Of a DNA stretch of 47,220 nucleotides, positions 27,503-37,272 are shown piece after piece. The stretch is from Candidatus Methylobacter favarea. Its GTDB lineage: Bacteria > Pseudomonadota > Gammaproteobacteria > Methylococcales > Methylomonadaceae. Position 1 is the first letter of the stretch, and every line of letters starts with the position of its first letter. The notes under the pieces were generated by a model. That model did no database searches. It was not told where the DNA came from and saw nothing but the letters and a program-made list of their open reading frames with translations. A program made the translations under genes and the position numbers. The DNA lies in NCBI RefSeq assembly GCF_902806695.1, contig NZ_CADCXN010000055.1, positions 1 to 47,220 of the forward strand, in the 5' to 3' direction.

Positions 27503-29098
27503 ATGATGAGGGCAAACGTCATACTTTGCATGGCATTTTTACTGCCGTCCTTTTGCGTCTGTGCTGAAAAGATTCACCTGCAATTACGCTGGCATCATCA
27601 GTTTCAATTTGCCGGCTACTATGCCGCCCTGGAACAAGGCTATTACCGGCAGGCAGGGCTTGACGTTATACTGCACGAGGGCAGTCCGGAAAAATTCTCT
27701 GTTTCTGAAGTGCTGCAGGGCCATGCCCAATACGGCGTCGCCAACAGCGAGTTGCTGCTGGACCGATTGCGCGGCGCACCGCTGGTAGCTCTGGCTGCAA
27801 TATTTCAGCATTCTCCTTCGGTATTACTGGCGCGCAAAGATGCCGGTATTCTTTCTCCCGATGATTTAATCGGCAAGGATGTGATGTTGATGGACAAAGC
27901 CGTCGATGCCGATTTTTTCGCCATGCTGCATAATGAGGGCGTTAGCCTGGCGAAAATTCATGTTATTCCAAGCAGTTTTAATATTCAGGATCTGGTTGAC
28001 GGCAAAGTTGTGGCCTTTAACTCCTATCTAAGTAATGAACCTTATTATCTAAAGCAGCATGGCGTCGAGTATACCGTGCTTAATCCGCGCAACTACGGCG
28101 TAGATTTTTACAGCGACATTCTTTTTACTACCGAGGATGAAATAAAGCAACACCCCGACCGGGTAAAAGCCTTTCGTAGCGCCACTCTTGAAGGCTGGCG
28201 CTACGCGATGAATCATCCTCAGGAAATAATTGATTTGTTGATTGGTAAATATCAGGTCAAAAAGTCAAGAAGCCATTTGGAATTTGAGGCCGAGGCAATG
28301 CGTTCATTGATTCTGCCTGAGTTGATAGAAATAGGTCATATTAATCCCGGTCGTCTGAGACATATGGCTGAAACATTTGTAAAGGCCGGCATGATTGATA
28401 ACGATCGGCTTTTGGAAGGATTTGTCTATGATCCTGACCCGGCGGTTGACCAGAAAAAATTAAGGCAATATGTCCAAATTTCCGGAGGCATCGCTTTGTT
28501 GACCAGCATTCTGGCGATGATACTGTATATGGCCAATCGATCCATAAAACGTGAAAGTCTGCTACGTATGGCCGCCGAGGCTGAAATAAAAAAACTTGCT
28601 TACCGGGATACCTTGACAGGGCTTGATAACCGCCTCAGCTTTTTTATCCTGGCCAATCAAATGGTAAAGCTGGCGCATAGGGAGAACAACAAAATTGCCG
28701 TCTTATTTATTGATCTTAATGATTTTAAAATAATTAACGATCAATTCGGACACAAGGCGGGTGATGAAGTTTTGATATATGTCGGCCTGACTTTAAGAAA
28801 ACTTGTACGCCAGTCTGATATTGCCGCGCGTTTGGGCGGCGATGAGTTTGCGATATTACTTAGCAATATCATTAACCGGGAAGATATTATTTGTTCGTTA
28901 AGACAAATCCAGCAGGAGATCAGCCGTCCTATTATTTACCAGGAACAGGAATTACGAATTTCAGCGTGTATAGGCATGGCTGTTTATCCGGACGATGGTC
29001 TCGATATTGATGCCTTGCTGGAAATAGCCGACTCGCATATGTATCAGGTCAAGGCGGAAAACAAATACTCAAGCCATACACATACTGAGACTATATAA
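27503..29098 (+). CDS. periplasmic NMT1/THI5-type sensor fused to GGDEF diguanylate cyclase
   Basis: A single-pass membrane diguanylate cyclase. ATG at 27503 (not the upstream TTG) gives 531 residues with a clean signal sequence MMRANVILCMAFLLPSFCVCA. Residues ~22-310 are a periplasmic substrate-binding domain of the NMT1/THI5 (pyrimidine-precursor) type: LQLRWHHQFQFAGYYAALEQGYY, LDVILHEG, YGVANSELLLDR. One transmembrane helix is at ~325-343, then the GGDEF domain with DTLTGLDNR, the active site RLGGDEFAIL (~443), and no EAL domain. It should make c-di-GMP in response to a periplasmic small molecule. The ligand is unknown. It stands alone, ending at a palindromic repeat before convergent xfp. 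Confidence 0.9.
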   Translation: MMRANVILCMAFLLPSFCVCAEKIHLQLRWHHQFQFAGYYAALEQGYYRQAGLDVILHEGSPEKFSVSEVLQGHAQYGVANSELLLDRLRGAPLVALAAIFQHSPSVLLARKDAGILSPDDLIGKDVMLMDKAVDADFFAMLHNEGVSLAKIHVIPSSFNIQDLVDGKVVAFNSYLSNEPYYLKQHGVEYTVLNPRNYGVDFYSDILFTTEDEIKQHPDRVKAFRSATLEGWRYAMNHPQEIIDLLIGKYQVKKSRSHLEFEAEAMRSLILPELIEIGHINPGRLRHMAETFVKAGMIDNDRLLEGFVYDPDPAVDQKKLRQYVQISGGIALLTSILAMILYMANRSIKRESLLRMAAEAEIKKLAYRDTLTGLDNRLSFFILANQMVKLAHRENNKIAVLFIDLNDFKIINDQFGHKAGDEVLIYVGLTLRKLVRQSDIAARLGGDEFAILLSNIINREDIICSLRQIQQEISRPIIYQEQELRISACIGMAVYPDDGLDIDALLEIADSHMYQVKAENKYSSHTHTETI

Positions 29099-29132
29099 AA
29101 TACTGACGCGTCAGTATTGACGCGTCAGTATT
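29099..29132. repeat. perfect 20-bp palindrome with 14-bp repeated half between convergent genes
   Basis: AATACTGACGCGTCAGTATT (29099-29118) is a perfect palindrome, followed at once by GACGCGTCAGTATT (29119-29132). The arrangement can fold as alternative hairpins and lies between the 3' ends of the cyclase gene and xfp. A bidirectional terminator or protein-binding repeat is possible. There is no strong T-run. Confidence 0.6.
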
Positions 29133-29159
29133 GGGGAGGAAAGGTATTTTCCTGCCTTG

Positions 29160-31601
29160 CTACTCTCCGAACTCCATGGCCTCAGAAATATCAATAGCCT
29201 GCGCTTTTTTAACTTCTTCCGCAGCCTCATAAGGCCAATGCCAATTCTGTATTTCCGGCATATCCTCGCCGTGGCTGGCAATATAATGCTTATGATCAAT
29301 CAGCTTGTCGCGGATCATTTGCTTGAGATAAGCCGCATTATTTTTCAGGCGCGGCACGCGGTCAATGACATCGGCTGCCAGGTGATAGCGGTCTATGTCA
29401 TTCATGACGACCATATCGAACGGTGTAGAGGTAGTGCCTTCTTCCTTATAGCCGCGCACATGCAGATTGGCATGATTGGCGCGCCGGTAAGTCAGCCGGT
29501 GAATTAGGGTAGGGTAGCCGTGATAGGCAAATACGATGGGCTTATCGGTAGTAAACAATTCGTCAAAATCACGATCTTTCAAGCCATTGGGATGCTCGCT
29601 GTTAGGCTGCAATTTCATCAGATTGACGACATTCAGCACGCGGATTTTCAAATCCGGCAACTGGCGGCGCAGAAAATCCACCGCCGCCAGGGTTTCCAGG
29701 GTAGGCACATCGCCTGCACAGGCCATTACTACATCAGGCTCTTCGCCCCGGTCATTGCTGGCCCACTCCCATACGCCGATACCGGCTTCGCAATGTTTCA
29801 TTGCCGCATCCATATTCAGCCATTGGTGCTCCGGTTGTTTACCCGCCACGATGACATTGACATAGTTGCGGCTGCGCAGCACATGATCAGTCACGGCCAG
29901 CAGGGTATTGGCATCCGGCGGCAGAAACACCCGGATCACTTCAGCTTTTTTATTGACCACATGATCGATAAAGCCCGGATCCTGGTGGGAAAAGCCGTTG
30001 TGATCCTGCCGCCAGACATGCGAAGTCAGCAGATAATTCAAGGACGCCACAGGGCGCCGCCACGGTATGCGGTTGCAGGTCTTCAGCCATTTGGCATGCT
30101 GGTTGAACATGGAGTCGACAATATGGATAAAGGCTTCGTAGCAGGAAAAAAAGCCGTGCCGTCCGGTAAGCAAATATCCCTCTATCCAGCCCTGACAGGT
30201 ATGTTCGCTGAGTATCTCCATGACCCGGCCATCCTGGGCAAGATTGGTATCTTCGGGCAGAATTTTTTCCATCCAGACCCTGGACGTGACCTCGAAAATA
30301 TCACTCCAGCGGTTAGATGCCGTTTCATCAGGGCCGAAAATTCTAAAATTCTGCTGATCAAGATTGTTTTTCATCACATCCCGTAAAAAATTTCCCATGA
30401 CGCGCGTGGCTTCGGCTTCAACGGCTCCCGGCGCCGGCACTTCAACGGCATAATTGCGAAAGTCAGGCAGCCGCAAATCCCTGAGCAATAGTCCGCCATT
30501 GGCATGGGGATTATCGCTCATACGCAGATGACCTTTGGGCGCCAATTCAAGCAGCTCCGGCAGCGGCGCGCCTTGGGCATCGAACAGCTCTTCGGGACGG
30601 TAGCTTTTCAGCCATTGTTCCAGCAGATTAATGTGGTCGGGATTTTCGGCCAGCTTTTCCAGCGGCACCTGATGAGAACGCCAGAAACCTTCGGTTTTTT
30701 TGCCGTCAACGCTTTTCGGCCCCGTCCAGCCCTTGGGAGTGCGCATAATAATCATCGGCCAATGCGGACGGATTAGCGCCTCCCCGCTGCGCGCCTTGTG
30801 CTGAATGGCCTTGATTTCATCCAGGCATTGCTCAAGTATGCTGGCCATGCGAGGATGAACAATTTCCGGCTCGTTGCCTTCAACCAGGTAGGGGCGATAG
30901 CCGTATCCTTCAAATAATTGCAGCAGTTCATCCTCTTCCATGCGGGCTAGAATAGTGGGATTGGCGATTTTATAGCCGTTCAGGTGCAGAATGGGCAAGA
31001 CCGCGCCGTCGCGTGCCGGATTAAGAAATTTATTGGAATGCCAGGCAGCCGCCATCGGGCCAGTTTCCGCTTCGCCATCGCCTATTACGCAGCAGGCGAT
31101 TAAATAGGGATTATCGAAGGCCGCGCCGTAAGCATGCGACAAGGCATAACCCAGCTCCCCGCCTTCATTAATCGAACCGGGCGTTTCGGGCGCGACATGG
31201 CTGGGCACTCCGCCCGGGAAAGAGAACTGCCTGAACAGCGCCTTCATGCCTTCCTTGTTCAGCGAAATATGCGGATAATATTCGCTGTAGGTGCCTTCCA
31301 GCCAGCAGTTTGCCAGCATGGCCGGGCCGCCGTGACCGGGGCCGCAGATAAAGATCATGTTCAGATTATGGGCGTTTATCAGCCGGTTCAAATGCACATG
31401 GATGAAATTCAAGCCGGGCGTCGTACCCCAATGTCCCAGCAAGCGCGGCTTGATGTGTTCCAGTTTGAGCGGCTCCTTAAGCAAAGGATTGTCGAGCAGG
31501 TAAATCTGCCCGACCGAGAGGTAATTTGCAGCCCGCCAATAAGCATTCATGCGTTCCAGCAATTCAGCGGAGACAAAAAAATCTTGTTTAGCCTGTTCCA
31601 T
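29160..31601 (-). CDS. xfp: xylulose-5-phosphate/fructose-6-phosphate phosphoketolase
   Basis: A thiamine-diphosphate enzyme that cleaves xylulose 5-P (or fructose 6-P) with phosphate to acetyl-phosphate plus glyceraldehyde 3-P (or erythrose 4-P). The 813-residue length fits. Seen: N-terminal [56 protein letters not shown], the ThDP/Mg motif [11 protein letters not shown], and [23 protein letters not shown]. It lies 20 bases downstream of ackA on the same strand, forming a route from ribulose monophosphate pathway sugars to acetate with ATP gain, known in several methanotrophs. Confidence 0.97.
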   Translation of the reverse strand: MEQAKQDFFVSAELLERMNAYWRAANYLSVGQIYLLDNPLLKEPLKLEHIKPRLLGHWGTTPGLNFIHVHLNRLINAHNLNMIFICGPGHGGPAMLANCWLEGTYSEYYPHISLNKEGMKALFRQFSFPGGVPSHVAPETPGSINEGGELGYALSHAYGAAFDNPYLIACCVIGDGEAETGPMAAAWHSNKFLNPARDGAVLPILHLNGYKIANPTILARMEEDELLQLFEGYGYRPYLVEGNEPEIVHPRMASILEQCLDEIKAIQHKARSGEALIRPHWPMIIMRTPKGWTGPKSVDGKKTEGFWRSHQVPLEKLAENPDHINLLEQWLKSYRPEELFDAQGAPLPELLELAPKGHLRMSDNPHANGGLLLRDLRLPDFRNYAVEVPAPGAVEAEATRVMGNFLRDVMKNNLDQQNFRIFGPDETASNRWSDIFEVTSRVWMEKILPEDTNLAQDGRVMEILSEHTCQGWIEGYLLTGRHGFFSCYEAFIHIVDSMFNQHAKWLKTCNRIPWRRPVASLNYLLTSHVWRQDHNGFSHQDPGFIDHVVNKKAEVIRVFLPPDANTLLAVTDHVLRSRNYVNVIVAGKQPEHQWLNMDAAMKHCEAGIGVWEWASNDRGEEPDVVMACAGDVPTLETLAAVDFLRRQLPDLKIRVLNVVNLMKLQPNSEHPNGLKDRDFDELFTTDKPIVFAYHGYPTLIHRLTYRRANHANLHVRGYKEEGTTSTPFDMVVMNDIDRYHLAADVIDRVPRLKNNAAYLKQMIRDKLIDHKHYIASHGEDMPEIQNWHWPYEAAEEVKKAQAIDISEAMEFGE

Positions 31602-31621
31602 ACTATTTAGCCTCGTGTTTA

Positions 31622-32827
31622 TCAGGTTTTATAGGACGCAGTTGCAAGGAAGCCTGCGATTTGACGGGCGATTTCACGCTCCTCTTCAGAGGAAATCACC
31701 AAAATGCGGGAGCGACTATTTTGATCACTAAGGTCCAGGGTGTGTTCCCACTGTCTTTGGTTGGCTTCCAAATCGAGGGAGAAACCCAGTTTATCCAAAC
31801 CTTGTATTATTTTATACCGGATCGCCGGCGCATGCTCGCCAATGCCGCCGGTAAAGATGAGCGCCGATACTTCACCCAGTATTGCCCAATACGCGCCGAT
31901 ATATTTTTTAATCCGATAGCAGTACATGTCCAGTGCAAGTAGAGCGCTCGGCTCGCCCTGTTCAGCTCTTTTCAATATAGTGCGCATGTCGGCTTCGCCG
32001 CAAATGCCAATCATTCCGCTACGGTAATTCAGTATAGTCTCAAGCTGATCCAGGGACATTCCCTGCCTTTGCAGGGTGACAGGAATCATCGGATCAAGAT
32101 CGCCGCAGCGCCCGGACATAATCAATCCTTCTGCCGGTGAAAAGCCCATGGAAGTATCCACGCTGACCCCGGCACGGATCGCTGTGATGCTTGCTCCTCC
32201 GCCCAGATGCAGGACAATAAGGTTTAATGTTGCTTGATCTTTATCGAGTAGAGCAGCCGCAGCCGATAAGCTATGTTGACAGGAAATGCCATGGAATCCA
32301 TAGCGATAAAAATCGACTTTGCCGGCTAACTTTTCAGGAAGCGCGTAACGCCCGGCATATTCCGGAATGGTGCGATGAAAAGCCGTATCAAATACGGCAA
32401 ATTGGGGAACATCCGGAAAAATATCCGTTGCCCTTGTAACACCTAAGCGGTTGAATGGATTATGCAACGGTGCATAATCATCCAATTGGATAAGCCGATT
32501 CAGAACTTCCTTATCAAGGAGAGTTACCGTGTCGAACCAGCTGGCGCCATGCACAATGCGATGTCCGATTGCCGCCAGCAGTAACCCGTCCTGTGCAATA
32601 ATCCGGCGCCACTCATTTAATACTACTGCTAACGCGGCTTCAGTATCATGGGGCGAGGGTATATTTTGATGTATAGCTACGCCATGATAATCCCTGCCCT
32701 CAATAACAAGTCCGGTCTGAGAAGAATAATCGGCGTTGAAAATGGCTCTGCCATGCAAATTTGTATCAAATAGCCGGGTTTTTATTGATGTACTGCCGAC
32801 ATTGATGACCAGGAATAGCGTACTCAT
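31622..32827 (-). CDS. ackA: acetate kinase
   Basis: AckA interconverts acetyl-phosphate plus ADP with acetate plus ATP. The 401-residue ASKHA-fold protein has the phosphate-1 motif [17 protein letters not shown] (usual signature N-x-G-S-S-S-K-like, with T in place of the second S), [50 protein letters not shown], and [10 protein letters not shown]. All active-site blocks are recognisable. It is the first gene of the ackA-xfp pair; phosphoketolase makes its substrate. Confidence 0.96.
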   Translation of the reverse strand: MSTLFLVINVGSTSIKTRLFDTNLHGRAIFNADYSSQTGLVIEGRDYHGVAIHQNIPSPHDTEAALAVVLNEWRRIIAQDGLLLAAIGHRIVHGASWFDTVTLLDKEVLNRLIQLDDYAPLHNPFNRLGVTRATDIFPDVPQFAVFDTAFHRTIPEYAGRYALPEKLAGKVDFYRYGFHGISCQHSLSAAAALLDKDQATLNLIVLHLGGGASITAIRAGVSVDTSMGFSPAEGLIMSGRCGDLDPMIPVTLQRQGMSLDQLETILNYRSGMIGICGEADMRTILKRAEQGEPSALLALDMYCYRIKKYIGAYWAILGEVSALIFTGGIGEHAPAIRYKIIQGLDKLGFSLDLEANQRQWEHTLDLSDQNSRSRILVISSEEEREIARQIAGFLATASYKT

Positions 32828-33010
32828 GAAAAATAATGCTCCTGAATGAATAATTATTGTCTAGTTTTAACGGTGCACATTCACGACATCATAACTTGAC
32901 TTTCAGGTTTCCTGAAGGCTGTCTGATTACGGAATGATGGGTTTCGATTTTTTTTTAAAAATTCGGTCGACCACAGTAATTATAAACAATATAAAAGGCT
33001 TTCCTGTTGG

Positions 33011-33835
33011 CTAGAGCGGCGGCTGGTTGGGGCCGGTCAATTTGACTCGTACCTGATCACCGAGTGTTAATCGGCCCACTTGATTATGCAGGGCATTTTG
33101 CCCAAAGTAGACTTTATTATTCCACTTTCTGATACGGTTGAGAGTCCTCAGAGGCTCTTTGCCCGTCTGCGCTGTTTCAGGATCTATGGTTGGAACTGAA
33201 CAGCGGGAGCAGGGCTTGGGAAATCTGAAATCAATTGCGCCAATGCTGATTTCCCGCCAGCAGTCTTCCGCATAGGCATCGCAACCGGAAATAACGAGAT
33301 TGGGCCGAAAGCGGATCATGGGCAAATTCAGCCGCATCGCCCGGTTTAATGAAGCCAGGGAGTTTTCCGAAATAATCAGAAAAGGAAAGCCGTCGGAAAA
33401 GGCCACTTTATCGCCGGCATTGGCATATTGAAGATTGACTTGGCGGATCATTTCAGAGGGCTGGTAAACCATCCGGCAGCTTTTGCTTAAAAAGCCGCTC
33501 AGCCATTGATCGGCTTCCTGAGATACACTCCGCGCATCGCAGCAGTCATGCCAGATAGTGCTTGCGATAATTTGCCCGTCAACAGGTTCAAGAGGCAGCG
33601 CCAGGTTTTCCATTCCCGGCGCGGAAAGAATCAGGCTTTTATCCGTCAGCGCAGTTTTGATTAAAGTCATTCGCGGCAAAACGCGCTGGCTGAGAAATTG
33701 CCCGGCATCGTCGATAATCATCCATTTTCTATCGTACTGCAAACCTGTTTCGCTGACCGTCCAGGCGGGTACGCTGATGCCGGACAGCGATTTGACAGGA
33801 TAGATGAATATTTCGCTTATTATGACCTGTGACAT
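33011..33835 (-). CDS. MOSC-domain protein (YcbX-like)
   Basis: A 274-residue protein with an N-terminal MOSC beta-barrel domain (IYPVKSLSGISVPAW, GLQYDRKWMIID, FLSQRVLPRMTLI) and a C-terminal MOSC domain with the conserved cysteine in FPKPCSRCSVPTIDPETA (~220). MOSC proteins handle activated sulfur or act as molybdenum-dependent N-hydroxylamine reductases, as YcbX does in E. coli. No ferredoxin domain is attached, unlike E. coli YcbX (369 aa). It is a single gene with a ~180-base gap to ackA. The exact substrate is unknown. Confidence 0.88.
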   Translation of the reverse strand: MSQVIISEIFIYPVKSLSGISVPAWTVSETGLQYDRKWMIIDDAGQFLSQRVLPRMTLIKTALTDKSLILSAPGMENLALPLEPVDGQIIASTIWHDCCDARSVSQEADQWLSGFLSKSCRMVYQPSEMIRQVNLQYANAGDKVAFSDGFPFLIISENSLASLNRAMRLNLPMIRFRPNLVISGCDAYAEDCWREISIGAIDFRFPKPCSRCSVPTIDPETAQTGKEPLRTLNRIRKWNNKVYFGQNALHNQVGRLTLGDQVRVKLTGPNQPPL

Positions 33836-34370
33836 GGAGATGAATAATTTACCGGCCTGAGCTATGTTAACCGAAGGACCGGACCGGGAGAGGTAACGGA
33901 GCCGGTCTTATTTAAATTAGATTTACTCTGCGTTTCCAGCAGATAATCGCCTAAAGATTGTTACGGTGATCCATTTTATCTCGTATTGGTAATTTGGCTA
34001 ATCCGTCTTAAGGACGATTTTCGCTTTTATCTTAAATGTCCTGCCGCAGCTGAATTTAATATCCAGGATTATTTTTTTAACGCCAAGTTTTCTGAAGGGT
34101 AAATTAACCGGTCTTTACTGCTGATATGCAATAATTCAACTGGAATGCGGCGTGCGAGTGCCGAGGCTGAAAAAATCATCAATAGTTCCTGAATGATCTT
34201 CAAAATCACGCGTGAAGCAATGATAATCGGTTAAATTTCTAATCACTTGAACCAAGTATCGGCTATAAATGGATAAATTTCAAATACCCGCGTTAGCACA
34301 CGTTTTGAAAACTGAATTAAAATTTCTGAATCCGTTAAAATTAGCTTCCTTGTGTCTTTTTTGTAAAGCG
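33836..34370. other. long intergenic region upstream of the PQQ-associated ABC operon
   Basis: About 535 bases between divergent genes, so it should contain both promoters. A GACCGG...CCGGTC inverted pair lies around 33884-33910. I see no confident promoter, riboswitch or gene. The coding frame of the next gene is open from 34269, but the signal peptide supports a later start. Confidence 0.4.
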
Positions 34371-35564
34371 ATGATGCGATCAATTAATCTGCTTCTTCAA
34401 GCAATTGTCAGAACCTTTTTCATTATTCAATTGTTTGCTGCCGGCATCGCCTACGGAAAGGCGAAGCAGGTTATTAATATTGCTTTTCTGACCCAAGAGC
34501 AGAAAGTTCCTCCGGCATTGTCGAATCTGGATCCCTTTATAAAAAACAAGGGGATTTTAGGTGCGGAATTGGCCATTGAAGACAACAATACAACCGGAGA
34601 ATTTACCGGCCAGCAGTTTATTCTGAAAAAATTCATCGTGCCTGCGGATGGCAATGTTATTACTACTGCTAACAAGGAAATAGGTAAAAAATTTAACTAT
34701 GTAGTCAGCGGTTTGGCTATAGACCAGTTAAACCGGCTGGCTGATTCACAGAATGCCAGGCAGAAGCTGATATTTGATGCGGCGACGAGTGATGACGCTT
34801 TACGCAACGAGCAATGCCGTCCTAATGTTTTGCATATTTTACCCAGCCGCGCGATGCGCGCCGATGCCATCGCGCAATATATGCTGAAAAAGCGCTGGAC
34901 TAAATGGTTTTTGGTGATCGGTCCCAATCAGGAAGATCGCTTATATGCCGAAGCGATAAGGCGCGCCGCCAAGCGATTCGGCATAAAAATAGTTGCGGAA
35001 AAAATCTGGGAGCATACTTTCGATGCGCGGCGCACGGCTCAATCCGATGTCGCTGTGTTCACGCAAGCGGAGGATGACTATGATGTGTTGGCCGTAGCCG
35101 ATGAACAGGGGCTGTTTGGTGAATATCTGGATTATCGGACATGGCTGCCGAGACCGGTGATAGGTACGCAGGGATTGATTGCCACCGCCTGGCATCGCAC
35201 GCATGAGCAATGGGGCGCAGTCCAGATTCAAAACCGTTTCAGGGAAAAGGCGGGGCGCTGGATGGAAGATCAGGATTATGCCGCTTATCTGGCAGTCAGG
35301 GCCATAGGTGAAGCGGCCACCCGCACTCAATCGAAAGACTTGAATAAGCTTAAGGACTATCTGTTGAGCGATCAGTTCGCCTTGCAGGGCTATAAAGGCA
35401 CTCCCCTGTCTTTTCGATCCTGGGACGGCCAGTTGCGGCAGCCGGTTTTGCTGGCGGCTCCGCGGTCATTAGTGGCGGTAGCGCCGATTGAAGGTTTTCT
35501 GCATCCAAAAACGGAGCTCGATACGCTGGGTTATGATCAACCTGAATCAAAATGCAAATGGTGA
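34371..35564 (+). CDS. ABC substrate-binding protein of PQQ-dependent alcohol dehydrogenase system
   Basis: The start at 34371 begins the signal peptide MMRSINLLLQAIVRTFFIIQLFAAG; a start at 34269 would place 34 extra residues before it. The mature protein (~370 aa) has the branched-chain-amino-acid/receptor ligand-binding fold: INIAFLTQEQ, GILGAELAIEDNN, VVSGLAIDQLNRLAD, LIFDAATSDDALR, and KWFLVIGPNQED. This matches the PQQ-associated ABC substrate-binding family (TIGR03863). These proteins are encoded with quinoprotein ethanol/methanol dehydrogenase genes. The ligand has not been established. It is the first gene of a four-gene operon; the next start is 8 bases after its stop. Confidence 0.88.
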   Translation: MMRSINLLLQAIVRTFFIIQLFAAGIAYGKAKQVINIAFLTQEQKVPPALSNLDPFIKNKGILGAELAIEDNNTTGEFTGQQFILKKFIVPADGNVITTANKEIGKKFNYVVSGLAIDQLNRLADSQNARQKLIFDAATSDDALRNEQCRPNVLHILPSRAMRADAIAQYMLKKRWTKWFLVIGPNQEDRLYAEAIRRAAKRFGIKIVAEKIWEHTFDARRTAQSDVAVFTQAEDDYDVLAVADEQGLFGEYLDYRTWLPRPVIGTQGLIATAWHRTHEQWGAVQIQNRFREKAGRWMEDQDYAAYLAVRAIGEAATRTQSKDLNKLKDYLLSDQFALQGYKGTPLSFRSWDGQLRQPVLLAAPRSLVAVAPIEGFLHPKTELDTLGYDQPESKCKW

Positions 35565-35572
35565 GAATGATA

Positions 35573-36535
35573 ATGAAAAAAACCTGTTTCGAACTGCTTT
35601 TATTTGTTGCATTAACCGGCATTGCACAGGCCGAGACAGTATTTGTCACGTTGGAAAAAGACAACGCCCTGGCTGTCGTCGATCCGCTGGAGGGCAAGCT
35701 GATCAAAACAGTGGAGATTGGCCAGCGACCCCGGGGCATTGCCATAAGCCCCGATCACAAGTTTCTGTATATCGCTGCCAGCGATGATAATACTATCAAG
35801 ATTATCGATGCCGAAACGCTAAAAGAGATAGGCAAACTGCCTTCCGGCGATGATCCTGAAACCTTTGCATTAAATCCTGCCGGGGACCGGATTTATGTCT
35901 CAAACGAAGATGACAGTCTGGTGACTGTTATTGACGTGGCCAGGAAAAAAGCCATCAAACAGATCAAGGTCGGCGTGGAACCTGAAGGCATCACCGTCAG
36001 CCCCGATAACCGCTGGGTAATCAGCGCTACTGAAACGACCAACATGGTGCATTGGATCGATGCCAAAACAAATGCTATCGTCGAAAATACGCTCGTAGAT
36101 CCGCGTCCGCGCGCGCTCGGTTTTACAGCCGATAGCCGGCAGTTATGGGTGACGTCGGAAATGGCCGGAACCTTGATGATTCTAGATGCCAGGTCCAGGC
36201 AGATTATTAAAAATATCGGCTTTGAGGTTTCAGGGGTGACAGCCGATAAAATACAGCCTGTGGGCGTTATTATTGATAAACAGAGAAATCGGGGCTATGT
36301 AGCTCTGGGTCCTGCAAATCGCGTGGCCGTGATTAATGCCCAGACGTTTGCAGTAGAAAAGTACCTGCTGGTCGGCCAGCGGGTGTGGAATCTGGCATTT
36401 TCTCCCGATCAAAAAAGGCTTTATACCACCAACGGCGTCAGCAACGATATGTCCATCATTGATCTTGAAAGCCAGACAGTGACTAAATCCATCGGCGTAG
36501 GAACTTATCCGTGGGGAGTTGCAGTAAAACCATGA
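35573..36535 (+). CDS. periplasmic YVTN-type beta-propeller protein, PQQ-dependent catabolism-associated
   Basis: ATG at 35573 yields signal peptide MKKTCFELLLFVALTGIAQA. The ~300-residue mature protein consists of repeated beta-propeller blades of about 42 residues: LAVVDPLEGKLIKTVEIGQRPRGIAISPDHKFLYIA, then ...IKIIDAETLKEIGKLPSGDDPETFALNP..., with YVTN-like variants (IYVSN, LWVTS, LYTTN). This is the TIGR03866-type protein of PQQ alcohol oxidation loci. It is probably periplasmic. The stop overlaps the next start (ATGA). Confidence 0.9.
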   Translation: MKKTCFELLLFVALTGIAQAETVFVTLEKDNALAVVDPLEGKLIKTVEIGQRPRGIAISPDHKFLYIAASDDNTIKIIDAETLKEIGKLPSGDDPETFALNPAGDRIYVSNEDDSLVTVIDVARKKAIKQIKVGVEPEGITVSPDNRWVISATETTNMVHWIDAKTNAIVENTLVDPRPRALGFTADSRQLWVTSEMAGTLMILDARSRQIIKNIGFEVSGVTADKIQPVGVIIDKQRNRGYVALGPANRVAVINAQTFAVEKYLLVGQRVWNLAFSPDQKRLYTTNGVSNDMSIIDLESQTVTKSIGVGTYPWGVAVKP

Positions 36536-37272
36536 ATACCCCGATAGCGCTATCAATTGAAGATTTAAGTTTTTCCTATGGCAAAAAGAAAGCGCTCGAC
36601 CGGATTAATTTCAGGATTCAGCCGGGCGAATGCACGCTATTGCTGGGCCCTAACGGAGCCGGAAAGAGTACTTTATTTTCACTGATTACGAGGTTGTATG
36701 ATTCGCGGGGCGGCAATATCGAATTGTGCGGTTTTAATATCAAGCGGCAAACCCGCAAAGCCCTGGCAAAGCTGGGCGTGGTTTTTCAGCAAACCACGCT
36801 CGATATGGATCTTTCTGTCATGCAGAATTTACGCTATCACACTGCCTTGCATGGCATGGGGCGTAAACAGTCGATGCTAAGAATTCAGGAAGAACTGGAG
36901 CGGCTAAATATGTTTAATCGCCGCTTTGAAAAAATACGCCAGCTTAATGGCGGACACAGGCGGCGCGTGGAAATTGCCCGGGCATTATTGCATAAACCGT
37001 CCTTGCTGCTGCTGGATGAACCGACAGTGGGATTGGATGTGCCGAGCCGTCAGGACATAGTAGATCATGTGCACCGGCTGGCCGCAGAGGAAAACATGGC
37101 GGTGTTATGGGCAAGCCATTTAATCGATGAAGTTTATCCTGACGATCATGTGATCGTGCTCGATAAAGGCCGGATTAAAGCCAACGGAACGGTTAATGAA
37201 GTTCTACAGTTAACCGGCACATCAACCATAAAAGATGCTTTTAATAAACTGACGCAAGGAGCGCAGGCGTGA
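36532..37272 (+). CDS. ABC transporter ATP-binding protein, PQQ alcohol dehydrogenase system
   Basis: A 246-residue ATPase with Walker A GPNGAGKST (~39-47), Q-loop FQQTTLDMDLS (~87), signature LNGGHRRRVEIARALL (~136), Walker B LLLLDEPTVGLD (~157) and switch His in ASHLIDE (~192). The signature is LNGGH instead of the usual LSGGQ, as I recall for the TIGR03864 group of PQQ-linked transporters. ATG at 36532 overlaps the previous stop; the longer frame from 36511 lies within the propeller gene. The next gene starts with GTG overlapping its stop. Confidence 0.92.
   Translation: MNTPIALSIEDLSFSYGKKKALDRINFRIQPGECTLLLGPNGAGKSTLFSLITRLYDSRGGNIELCGFNIKRQTRKALAKLGVVFQQTTLDMDLSVMQNLRYHTALHGMGRKQSMLRIQEELERLNMFNRRFEKIRQLNGGHRRRVEIARALLHKPSLLLLDEPTVGLDVPSRQDIVDHVHRLAAEENMAVLWASHLIDEVYPDDHVIVLDKGRIKANGTVNEVLQLTGTSTIKDAFNKLTQGAQA

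Noticed and set aside
29520-30386. 288-codon plus-strand open frame
   Set aside because: It is antisense to phosphoketolase, whose reading is unambiguous; the composition is a mirror of the xfp codons.
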